From NCBI GenBank assembly GCA_949751835.1, contig CATKHK010000062.1, positions 62,001 through 126,000 of the forward strand: DNA of 64,000 nucleotides, written 5' to 3'. Below the pieces are notes generated by a model. That model was not told the DNA's origin, searched no databases, and saw nothing but the letters and a program-made list of their open reading frames with translations. The first letter of the stretch is position 1, and every line of letters begins with the position of its first letter. Shown here one piece after another: positions 1 through 12,600 of this stretch. The position numbers and the translations under genes are program-made. Origin of the DNA: Blepharisma japonicum. Lineage: Eukaryota > Ciliophora > Heterotrichea > Heterotrichida > Blepharismidae.

Positions 1-1
1 C

Positions 2-3000
2 ATTGAAGTAGGTAATATTATTTGTATAGAAAAAGACGAAGCTTTCCCTTGTGATGTAGTAATGCTTTCGAATTCATCAGAAAATGGAATTGCTTATATA
101 GAAACTTCAAGTCTTGATGGTGAAAAAGCTTTGAAACCTAGACTTGCTTTGCCTGTTACTATGAGCACTATTAAAAAAGACGAATTTATTCGAGTGTTTT
201 CTCTGATTGAATGTGACCATCCTAATGCCAAAATTTATGAATTTAAAGGGACAATAGAATTCAACCGACAAAAACACCCAATTACAAAGGACAATTTGTT
301 ATTGGCAGGAGCATTTTTGAGAAACACCAAATGGGCAATTGGAGTAGCGGTTTATACAGGAACAGAAACGAAACTTAGAATGAATTTAATGAAAAGAAGG
401 TATAAACAAAGCCAGATTGAAAAAATTGTCAATAGATATATTGTTGGAATTTTAGCAATACAATTTTCATTGTGCTTTATACATGCTATTTTATCAGGAG
501 TTTGGGCTAGCAAGTATGGAGATGATAGCCATTATTTAGATGGAAATACTTATAGCCCAGGACTTCAAGGATTTTTGACTTATTTTACGTACTTTTTACT
601 GCTAAATACAATGCTACCTATCTCTCTTATAGTTTCTTTAGAAGTTTTGAAATTAATGCAAGGCTATTTTATGCAGCAAGATCTTTCAATGTATAGCGCT
701 ATAAGAGATAGGCCTTGCAAAGTATCAGCTTTCAGTTTAAATGAAGAATTGGGTATGATTCAGCACATCTTTTCAGACAAAACTGGCACACTTACTCGTA
801 ACCGTATGGAATTCAAATTTTGCACAGTAGGCAACAAAAGGTATGGTGAGCCAAAATTTTTACTTAGTCGGCATTTTACATCAGCAGTCTCCAAAGCTAC
901 GAAAGAGTTAATTTTTACCTTTAAAACTAAAGATATAGAAAACGATTTGTTTTCTAGAGAAGAAAGCATCTCATTGGAATATCCTATAATCTGCGATAAT
1001 GGTAATGGAAAAGAAATGGTCTCAACTCAGCAGGAATTGCTTGATTTATTTATCAAATGCATGGCTTTATGCCATGAATGCTTGATTGAGAAAAAAGAAA
1101 ACGAAATTAATTATATTGGACAAAGCCCAGATGAAATAGTCCTAGTGGACTGTGCCCATAATATTGGGTACACTTATGCAAAGGTTAAGGCAAGCATTAT
1201 TGATCTGCACAAGACACCATTTGGGATGAATGACCAATTAGAACTAATACAGTTCGACAAAACTTGCACCCTAGAGTTTAGCTCTAGCCGACAAAGAAGC
1301 TCAGTCCTCGTTACTGATTTAAAGACAGGCAAGCATATTTTATTTACAAAAGGTGCCGATACTCGAATAATCCCAATGCTTTCATCAGAAAATTCTCGAG
1401 AATATTTAGAAAAAATTAATAAAGATTTATTAATGTTTTCTGAAAGAGGCTACCGAACCTTGGTTTTTACCTTTAAATATATTGATGATGAATATTTTGA
1501 AAATTGGAAATCAAGGTATGACAAAGCTTGCACTTTAATTGAAGGGAGAGAAGCAAAAGTTGAAGAATTATCAGAAGAAATTGAAAAAGACTTGTTTTTA
1601 TTAGGATGCACAGCTGTCGAAGATGCATTACAAGATGACGTCCCAGCGACTATTCAGGATTTATTGGCAGCTGGGATCAATATTTGGATGCTTACAGGAG
1701 ATAAGCTGGAAACTGCGGAAAATATTGGGAAGACTGCGTCGCTAATTGATGAAAACATGGAAGTTGGGAGATGTCCAAGAATGGAGCTTAAAAAATGCTA
1801 TAGAAATTTAAAAAAAATCCAAAAAATGTTCCTCAGTGTGAGAGGACAAAAAGAAACTGCCCTTGTGATAGAAGGAAACTGCTTGGATTTTGTGCTGTAC
1901 AATCCTAATGACCCTATAGCAAAAAAAGGCGCAGAATACGAAGATCTCGAAAAAGTAGCCAAAATAAAAGAACTATTCTTAGAAATATCATTGGGCTGCA
2001 AAACTGTCATTTGCTGTAGAGTAACTCCAGGACAAAAGCAAAGCATTGTTAAATTAATGAAAGAGCATACAGGATCAGTCACTTTGTCAGTAGGAGATGG
2101 CGCGAATGATGTTTCTATGATTTTAGAAGCTCATATTGGGGTAGGAATTTATGGAGAAGAAGGGATGCAGGCTGTACAGGCAAGTGATTACGCAGTAGGG
2201 GAATTTAGGTATTTATGGGAACTTCTCTTGGTGCACGGGAGATTTAATTATATTAGACAGAGTCAGATGATCATGTATTTTTTTTATAAAAATCTTATCT
2301 TTACCATCCCTCAATTTTATTACGGATTTTATTGTGCTTATAGTGGTGAAACTGTATATGACGACTGATATCTAACATTTTACAATATGGTATTTACAGC
2401 ATTGCCGTTAATAGCAAGGGCTCTATTTGAAATAGACATAAAAGTTCCTAAACGATATGAAGTAGGAGCTGCTTTGGAAAGCAAAAAAGATACTCTTCGC
2501 AAATTAATCCCACTAAGTTATGATGTTGGACGTTTAAACCAAATTTTTACTGCCAAAAAATTTTGGGGTTGGCTTGCTAATGGTTTTGTACACTCTGTGA
2601 TAGTGTTTTTTATTCCTCTTTATGCATCAGAAGAAGGCATAATGACGTCTAAAGGCTACAACTATGATCATTGGACTTTTGCAATAACTTCTTTTTCGTC
2701 AATTATTCTGATAGTCAATTTTAAGCTTGGTTTAAACACTAATTATTGGAATCTTTGGCATTTTATCGCAATGGGAATAACCAGCATACTAGCTTATATA
2801 GTTTTTATTGTTATTTATGATCCTTTTACGACTACTCCATCTAATATGACACTTTACCAGCTTTTCGCAACTCAATACTTCTATATTACGATTATAACAA
2901 CTACTTTATTTGTAGTAGTGCTGGATGGGACATGACAATGGATAAGAAGATTGATGTGGCCGACATTGTCTGAAAAAATTATGGATTACTCTCGTAAGAT

Positions 3001-3040
3001 AGTTTATAAAAATGAAAAAAGATCAGATGATGATTTTTAA
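2..3040 (+). CDS. P4-type ATPase (phospholipid flippase), 5' end cut by window edge
   Basis: Flippases use ATP to move aminophospholipids from the outer to the cytosolic leaflet. About 1,012 residues are visible and the N terminus lies outside the window. Seen in order: actuator-domain segment with LDGEKALK near base 115, two membrane segments, the phosphorylation site DKTGTLTRN (base ~778), the SPDE nucleotide-binding segment, MLTGDKLETAENIG, GDGANDVSM, then the C-terminal membrane block. UGA at 2366-2368 and 2933-2935 must be read as Trp; the first sits just before a YNMVFTALP segment typical of the family. The stop is UAA at 3038-3040. The actuator motif reads DGEK where the family usually has DGET; the catalytic Glu is kept. 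Family assignment is secure; the subfamily and transported lipid are not. Confidence 0.93.
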
Positions 3041-3092
3041 TTAAATTTAATAAGAAAAAAATTAATTTGGATAATAAATTATATGCTTTAAG

Positions 3093-3521
3093 ATGGAAAA
3101 TATTCGAAATTGCATTAAAAGGAGGCGAGCAAGTGTTGAAACTATTGAGTCGTATGACAGTCATAAGATAAAGCTGGAAAACCCTCTGAACTCAAAAAGC
3201 TCATTGTTCATAACAAAACTTTGTAAGCAAAATACCCCAAAAATTCAAAGGAATTTCTCATGCCCAGAAATAAAATCCAAAAATACCCCCAAAAATTTAA
3301 AAACTACTCTCAACAAAAGGTGAAAATCACCTTTTTTAGAAGTATCTATAGCTATAAAAACCCCTTCAATGCCTCAGATCTCTCAATATTTTAAACTCTC
3401 AGGCCAAAGTTTAAAAGCCAAGCCGTCTTCTTTATACCAATTTAGCTCAGCCCGAATTATTAAAAAGAAAAAGTCATGCTCATCAATCTCTGTAGGCGAG
3501 CAAACACAAACTATTATATAG
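3093..3521 (+). CDS. Small hypothetical protein, 142 aa
   Basis: Not recognised. The frame runs from an ATG 52 bases after the flippase stop, through one UGA (Trp) at 3321-3323, to UAG at 3519-3521. The protein is basic and rich in Ser, Lys, Pro and Asn, with no membrane segment or known motif, so it is probably disordered. It lies tail-to-tail with the dynein heavy chain (94 bases between stops). It is short and has low-complexity composition, so it may not be a real gene; the 142-codon open frame in AT-rich DNA is the main support. Confidence 0.5.
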
Positions 3522-3614
3522 GATTTAATTGAAAAAATACTATTAAATAATGCAAAATACATGTATTTTAACAAAAATTAATAAAAATATCTATCATTTT
3601 ATTATAAATATTAA

Positions 3615-6600
3615 TTAATCATCAAGTTGTGTTAATAAGGCAACTCCTCGCTTAACCCAGTGGCTTTCTGGATGAACAGACGGCAGTTTCACAGTCATTA
3701 CATAATTAGTAGAGTGCCCTGTTGTCGACAAAACCCCTGCTCTATTTGCTGTTTTATAAACTGGACAGTCAAAATATTTTGTCACATTTCTTGGAGTATA
3801 ATAAATTCCTTCAGACTTGGTTTTTTCTCCAGGGTTCAAATGTATAGCAGGCATGCTTGAAAAAAGTGCTCTCGGCAATGACTCGTCCAATTGGTTAATT
3901 TCTGAGTTCCACCTCGCCCCTTCAATAAAAAGTCCATGAATATAACACCCATTTTCCGGAGTTTCTGCTTTATAATTTCCTTCCTCATCGCAAGTAATAT
4001 TATCTCTAATAGCAAAGGTAAATTCTAAAGAATCAATAGGCAAGGTGTATTTTCTTGAGCAATTTTGAAGATTCCCTGTCAAAAATGCTTGGGTAAAGAA
4101 AAACCCTGAAATTCAGTATACGCTGGGTGGGCCTTCATTGACCCATTTTTGGAAAAATGACAGCCTTTTGCCAAGGTCACGGGACCAGCTGAGTAGTGGC
4201 TTTGATGAGGGATAAGAAAATTCCATTCATGCATTAGGGACTTGATTTCTTAATAAGCTTGCTGCCATGTTTTCTAGGTCTTCTGTGATGATTATTTCTC
4301 CAGCCATTGCTTTATTCAGCTCTTCTGTTGTTTTTTTAATGATTCTTAATAAATTGTTATATCTTAAAAGCTCTTGAACAAGCACAATATTCATAGAAAG
4401 TTCATAAACAATTGGGTATTTATTTTTAGCTTCTTTTATATCAAATTCTTCTAATAATAGTCCTAAAATTTCTCCAGTCAAAGCATTTATTTCATTTTTT
4501 TCATTTTCACGAGATACAACGTGAGCACGTGGCTGAAGCATTAGAAGCCTGCGGAATAAATCATAGGTTTCTTTTCTATCATAAGTAATTTTGGCATTTT
4601 CGTGGAGTCCGAATACCTGAGGACTTTCTTCATATGGGAATTCTTCAACAAAATAGATATACTGTTCTATATCATTAGAGTTAGGAGGGGCATAATAAAT
4701 AGGAGACTCACTAAATCTGTGGTGGTCATATAACATATCATCTCTATAATAGTCACTAAGCAAACATTTAAGAGTTCTTCTATCCCAGTCATCTGTAACT
4801 CTACCCCCATAATTACACTCTCCAGCTAAATAGTTCAGAGCTTTATAAGGAATTGTTGGGTAGTTGTCGATCATTAATTTCAGCTGTCTCATTGATATAT
4901 TTAAATCTGAATCGTTAAACTCATACTGCACATTCCACCCTAGCGCTCCAAATTTCTTTCTTTCCCTTATCAAACAATGGAAAAATGCAAGTCCAAAAAA
5001 CAATTTATGCCATTCCTCTGGCTTCCTGCTGCTTTCATATAGCAGCTTGTCTTCTTTTGACATATTAATCCTCTGATAAATGCTTATCAAATTATTTTTC
5101 AGCCCTTTCGGAGGCTCATGTGTAATCTTTACTCCTTGTTGTAAAATCGTGATAGGGAATTTTTCATTACTTTTGCATGTCAGCCAGAGTCTGAAATCAG
5201 GATTTATCGTCACCAATTTTTTTTCTCTATCACTAATAAGCCTTTCTAATAGTCCATCTAAATCTGGCATCCATGATAGTGCTAAATGGCAGTTCTGCAA
5301 TAGCACCCAGCTTCCTGAATTAATAGATTCCCTTATAATTCTCGCTGCTTTTTCACCTTGAGCTTTACCTAAAGACAGTGATGTTAAATTCATATTATTT
5401 TCAGAGGCAAATCTTTTCAGTATAGATTGAGGGTCATTTCCACTGGTTAATACGAATATTAGAGGAGTCAAAGGCTCGGATTCTGATAAGGCGTTTTCTA
5501 AGCTTAATAGTGGAGGCTTTAAATAAAATTCCCCTAAATATTTTTTGATAAATGCATAGATAGCTTGGGTCACATTTTCTGGCCTGATTACTCTGTATAG
5601 TAATAATTTTTCTATATCAGAATAAGTTTCTTGGCTATAAGGATCTGGGAGGTCTTGTATAAATTCGTCAAATTCTGGAATTTTTGTGAATTCTCGGGTG
5701 GATAAAGAAAACTTTTTCCATTCTTCTATATTATTTTGAATATTTTCTTTAATTTGAGAAAAAGCAGATAAATAAGAAAGCTCACAAATTTCGTCTCAGA
5801 CTTTGTCCTCAAAAACTTCTTTAAACTGGTTAATTGGATGTTGTCTGGTTTCGTCTTCTGAGGTAAATCCGCTAAGTCCAGTCAATAAAAATCTAAATTC
5901 ATTAGAATCTAATAGCCCATCATGCTGTAGAAGCCTAAGTGCCATAAGAAAACTGAACAAAAATTTATCTTTTTCTGATAAAGACATACAAATGCTTAAA
6001 AACAATTCCTGTCTGAAAGTCGATATCAAATTTTGGATCCTTGTCTGTATATTTTTTGAAGCCTGTGCTTTTCCAATAGACCTCACAAACAGCGAGCTAA
6101 ACCATTCTAAAGAGAAAAAATACATTGGGTCAATATTTACCATATCAGAAACACAAAAATAGAGGACTGAGCTTAAATCAGCTACAGGCCTATAATTGCT
6201 TTGGAATTCAAGAATTCTTTGTTCATTTGTCCTAGAGGTTTGAAGCTTTTTTTCTATTTCTTCAGCTGTGTCTTTAGAAACTGTTAATTGGTTAATTAGA
6301 TTTTCGTCGTCTAAAATGGTATCTCCAGCTGCCTGCAACATTTTTAAGATCTGGTCTTCGATTTCTTGGAGTTTTTTCATGAAACTAGAGTTTTGAATGA
6401 CAAGGAAGTTTCGGTCTTTGGATTCTTTAGGGAGCTCTTTCATGCAGACTAAGGATAGAAGCTGCTCGATAAGGCCTTCTTGAGTGATTGTGAAATTTAA
6501 GATAGTGACGCGGGAAGCAATTTCTGGGCCGTAATGAGGGTTTACTAATCGAGTTGCCATATAAAATTTGAAGCGAGGGTCACATTGTTTTTGGGTGTCG

Positions 6601-9600
6601 CCGAGTTTTACGAGATTAACACCGTTTTCTTCATAGAAATTTTTAGATAAGATAGGATCAAGAATCGGGTCAATTTTTTCGTCAACATTTTCTAAAATTA
6701 ATGTGGCACCTACAAATAAAGCATTTTCTAAAGTTGTCATAAATTCTTCGAAAAATGGCTTTGTCACTACGAGCTGGTCTCTTTCTTCTTGAGCTTTTTT
6801 CTTTAAAAACTTGACTGCCTGACCTTGTGGATCTATTATTAATGGCCAATGCTTGGATCTTTCAATAATCAAGGCATTTTCAATGGAAATTTTATCGTTA
6901 GGCAGTCCACATAAAATCCAGTTTTGTATGAGAAGAGGATCACCAACTACATCTTTTAAGGAAAAATCTTCTGAGCAGGTAACTGATTTTAAGCTAGAAA
7001 TATAAGGGATCCATTGTTTTTGGACTATTTGGTCTCTATAGCTACCAATGAAATTCCCTAGATATGATACAACCCCTGCTGACAAAACGATATCCCCCAG
7101 CAGATTTTTCATATTTTCCGTAAGTTCTGTTATCCTTTGTGACCATCTTTTCCTTTCCCCTCCCAATTTCTCTATAAGTTTGACAGCTCTTGCCATTTTA
7201 AGTTCACATTTTTCAATATCAGATATCAACTGTTGCTTTTTGGCGTCTTTTTCTTCAAATTGCAGCTTAAGATTTCTTATTTGTTCTTCAACATCTTTCA
7301 GCAGCTGCTCTTTTTCTTGGAGAATTTTGAATTTTTCTGCCATAGTGTTGTTAGCTTTATTAAGAGCTTCTTGCTTAGGCTTTATATCTTTGCTGACGTT
7401 GAAGTAATTGACCATAGCCATAACCCATTTGCAGAGACCTTCAGCAGCGTTTGATGCATTTTTTACAGTACTTGGCTCAAATTTGGGGTTAGAAATATAA
7501 GGTTGTAGGCGATCAATTACTTCTTGAGTCAAGCTGTCTTTGTTGAATTTCTTAAGTAATTGGATGAATTTTGGATTATTCATCATTTTTTTGCCAGCTT
7601 CAAAGAAATCGTAAATAAATTTGGACTTGTCGTTGGGGTCTGGCATTTTTATAGGCTTTTCTTGGTTAATTATGACAACTGCTTCTACCACAAGTTTGAC
7701 AGCTACAGGAGGGTTTAACATTTTTCTGACTTCATTAATTTCTTGCTTCTTTAAGGTTTTAAGGGCCCGCTTAGCTGCATCTAGCTCTGGAAGTGCTAGG
7801 CTTAATTTTTCTTCGCATTCCTGCTTCATTTTTTCTGCAATTTCTGCTTGCACAGCAGATTCTTGTTGCTCTGCTGCGACTAAACTTCTTGTTTTATCAG
7901 CCTCAGCATTTTGCCGCTGAATATTTTTCATGATCTCGTCTGTTTCTCTTGCACTTTCTATCAGGACAGGCTTTAGCTCAATCAGCTCTTTTTTGAGCTG
8001 TTCTACAATTTCTTGAGTATCGTCTAATTTCTGGACTCCAACAGTATATTTTTCTCTAAGAGCCATAGTAGTTTTCTTTTTATACTCATAGAGACCTTTA
8101 ATATTCATAAGCAAATGCAAAAAATTAGCAGGAGTTGCATGATTTCTTCTCATAGTTTCTATATAATAAGCCTCAGAAAACGTCAACACACTCTGATGTA
8201 TATACACACAAGTTTTATCCATTACTTCTTCTGCATCAGTCCCAGTCAAAATCCCGCTTTCCCTGACATACTGTTTTGCTACAGTCACTAGAGCTTCTTC
8301 AGGCCACACATTAAACCAATCTATTGTACAACAGTTCACAAACGACGGGAACTGCCTTAATTGTTGACGTAAATTTTCCCCTGAATCTGACATAGAAAGC
8401 ACAATATGAAGGTTTTTCCTGCAATTTTTAACAAATTCTTCCCATCTCTCAATAGAAGTTTTTATTGAATTTCCTCTTTTTTCTCTCATTTGTTCCGCTA
8501 TAAAGTCTTTTTCATCCGGAGTATAAAGATTTGGGACCTCTCCTGAGTTTAAAATATTATTTATATTTTCAAAATAAATATTTTTGTTCAAATCTGTATC
8601 TTTTACAAGAAAAACTTGTTTTTGATTTTCCTGCCCAGCACTATTAAATAAATTTTTTAAATCTTCTCTTCATTCTCCGATATCATAATATTTTGACATT
8701 TGTATTTGGAAAACATTATATTCCTGTATAAATGCGGCAAGTTTGCACAAAGAAACTCTTCCGCTTCCTCCTATTCCTATAAGTAATGCATGCCCGTTTG
8801 GTAAAGAAATTATCCTTGATATTCTTATAATATGATAAACTGCATAGTCAAACATGATAAGCTCTGCATTTCCTTTATGCTTGATACTATACTCGTATAG
8901 CACTACCTCTAGCCTTTTCCTGGCACCTTCTATTGAGCTGACTTCTTGATATACAGGCTCTTCTATAAAATTACAAAAAATAGGCTCATGTCCGCCTGTA
9001 ATATTGTCATAGTCCTCATGCATCCAATGCTGGAAGGTTTCTTTAAGATTTTCTATAAAAATGTTTTTGTCTTTATCGTTAATAAGTCTGTCAGAAAAGA
9101 CTCGTAAACATTCGTGGATCCAGAGCCTGTAGAGGACTTCAATTATAGGGATTTTTACTGATGGGACTGAAGTAATGCATAAACAAATATTGGTGATGTC
9201 TCGTAAATTAAAGGTATAGTGACTTTTAGCAGGGGTAGGAGGCAAAGCAATGAGCACTTTGTGATAGATGTCAATTGTGGCGGATGCGATGGATATTATG
9301 GCGCTTTTTACGAATTGGGAATGCTCTTGGAAACCGAGGTGTAAGTAGGAGGTAAAAATATTTTCTAAGGATTCTTTGTTGAATTCTGTAAAATCAATTA
9401 AGACAAAATGGCGAGTCATTCTTGATGAAATACGATTACGGCCTCCACCTGGATGTCCCATAGCTCCTAGATAGATCATGTCTTCTAGTATTTTTAAATC
9501 ACATGTTTCTCTATCAAATCACTCACATCGATCAATAGCTTGTCGTAATATTTCAATAGCTGGCTGTGCGCCATACTGCTCTTTGGCAGGCATATTAAGG

Positions 9601-12600
9601 TCATCAATCATTACAATACAATGTTTCCCGAGCTCAGGACCATAGTAACCTTTTTTCCTTTTAATGATTTTTGATTCAATAATATCTTGCACTTGGTTGC
9701 AAGATGATTGGGCACTCAATGTACTCATGATGTTTATATTTTTCTGTGGATCAAGCTCATATATGAATTTTTTAGCGATGACACTTTTACCAGTCCCAGT
9801 GGCTCCTGTAATAAGCACATGATTTCCTCTTGGTATTAACTTATTCAGCAGATACAAATATGCAGCTATATCGTCAGTAGGGACAATTAGCGAACTTAGC
9901 TCGTGGACTTTTTCTTTGGGAGCTTTCAGCACCATTTCATGCCAAGTCGATCATAGCTTTTTTTCATAGTTATAATACATAGAAAAAGCGTTGTTTTTGT
10001 GATAAATTTCGTCAAGCTCTTTAGAGGCATCTAGACCTTCTGCTCCTTTTCTGCCTAAACTTTTAGAGTAAAGGTCACCTAAAAATTCACTGAATTGGTT
10101 TCTCCCGTTTTCATTGCTTATGCATCCTAAACTTCAGGCTAAAGCAAATAAAAAGAAACATAAAACTTCAGTTTTTTGGGCTTTTCCTATATCTTTGGCA
10201 TTTAATACAAATTCACTTGTCAATAAATTTTCTTTTTTTGTGTATCTCTGGGTTAGCTTGCGTAGCGGGGTTCTAACTTGGTCTACTACTGAAGAAAGTC
10301 TAGAGATTTGTTTCCTTACTATTGAGCCTTGAGCAGACTGCTTACGGTTGTATTCAGCAATATCATCATTAAGCTTGGCTTTAGTTTTGCTTGATTTTAG
10401 CAGCAATGCTTCAAAAACCTTTAATAAACTACTAACAAGTCACAGTTTTGAAACTCCAATTACTTTAGGGAAGCTTTTATTATTCATTACAAAATTCAAG
10501 CAGGGCTCTACAAAATATCCTACAATATCTCTTATCAGATTTATATATGCAGGAGCTTTATAAGCAATAGGTAAAGATTTTAGCCATTTTTCGAAAATTA
10601 CTTTCCAGCCCAAGACATCGTCTTGGTCAACATAAATCATCCCGCATCTGCTTACAGTTGCAGGACTGGCATGATCTAAATTTTCAACTTCAAATAGCAT
10701 GCTGATCATCGGGGTAAGTTTAATGATTTCTCCGCTGCTGAGACACAGCTTTTTATTGTCATCAAGCACTGTGTTCATATTTTCTATCCAAATAGCATCG
10801 ACTGGCCCATCCATAATAAGCCATTTTAGGTTATTAACTTGGCTTTCCACAAAATGCAGAAGGTAGTGGCTAAGAATTCCATATACCCATTCTCGGTTAT
10901 AAGGGTTGGCATCTCCATAGAGCTGCTCTAAGGTGACTGATTTGGGGTTTATTCAGACTGTTTGCACTTTATTAGTTTTTGGGTCATCAAAAGCATTCTT
11001 CATACTCAAAACTTTTTCCAGAACCTTAATTATCGATGATTTCCCAGACATTGCATTACCTACAAGCATCATTCCGTGCCTAATTTGTATAATATCATAA
11101 AGCTGAAGCACTTTAGTCACAAATTCTTTTTTCCACACAAGCCCCAGCTCTTCTAATACATCATAAATAAGTGAGTTCATTTCAGAATTTTCTGCTTCTT
11201 CTAATTCAATTTGTGGGAATAAATCGCTTGTGATGCCTAAAAATAAAGGAACATCTTCAATTAAGAATTTTGGGACATTACTATCTTGGATTGCCTGCAG
11301 GACAATTTGGTCTTCATCTTCTTCTGGTTTATCTCTTTTCAAAGCTCCTGCTCTTTTAATAATAGTACTGACAGCTCTCATACCATAATCATAATGTTTT
11401 TGGCTGCTCAGCTGCTCACTTGCCAGTCTTAAACTTGTTATAAATTTTACTGCAAGCCTTCTGGCATCTTTAAACCCATAAGAATACAGATAAATTTCTG
11501 CTATCATTGAATAGTCAGGAATCATCATAGCGACAGGTCTAAATAATGCTTTTAAGTTGTCAGGGAGCTCAGATCTCCCTGCATACCCAGGATTCATAGT
11601 AATAAAAATAGCGCAGCTGTTATCAAGCTTAATTCAGTCATCTTCAAACCTGAATTTTGGCATATTTTTTATAAGCCCGACCTGAATCATCATAATTTGT
11701 TCAGCAATTACTGAAAGGACTTCTTGTTCTATTCTATTAAATTCATCAAAACAAGCCCATGCGCCACAATGGCAAAGTCCAATAAAAAATTTTGCCATTG
11801 AGATGTGGTCAAGCTTATCTGAGCAGTTAAAAACGACGCATTTTTTAGCAAGTGATTTGGCAAGATCTTTGGTGGTTTCTGTTTTTCCTGTGCCTGCAGG
11901 GCCTTCTGGAGCGCCACCTAGATTAAGACGAATTGCTCCCATAAGAGTACGGTAGCATCTATCAGTTAAAGGTGTCATTACAAGTCTTCCTTGGTTTCCA
12001 AGATATTCGTAGCCATATTCGCGCTCTGTATCGATCATTTTTACTGAGACTGTGTCAGTTTGGAGATAATATCTGAGGTGTTGAAGCCATTCAAAGTCAC
12101 TGATGTCTTTGACTTTATTGTTGTATAAGCTTTCTATGACGTCTTTGTTGTGGACATCAAGGACGACTAAAGCACTGATGGTAATTCTGGTTTCGTCTGA
12201 GAGATCTTGACGGACAATTTCTACAATATCAATTAGTCGTTCTGATTCTTCTGATAAGAGCTTTTTCAATGATTCATATCCATTTTTAATAGCATCCTCA
12301 CAATTATTTGTCCAAAACACCATATTTAGTGCATGAATCAGTTGTGATGGCCAACTTTGTATCCACTGAAGATAACCTTTATTTCCTTTATCTGCAGCAC
12401 AGTTAACCATTAGCTTTCTCAGTGTTTTTTTCATCATTTTTTCAATTTCATTCATCCATTCTTCTACATATTTAAACTTTTTTTCTTGCTTATTCTCAAA
12501 TACAGAAATTTTGTCTAAAAACATGACTTCTTCTCCTTCAATACTCTTCATGCCAATAATATCATTTTCTTCATTAAATACAAGAGTATTGATACCTTCG

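Noticed and set aside
2366-2368. Apparent stop codons splitting the flippase, dynein, condensin and other genes into pieces, as if pseudogenes
   Set aside because: All such breaks are UGA in an otherwise continuous frame and align with Trp positions; they reflect the genetic code, not decay.
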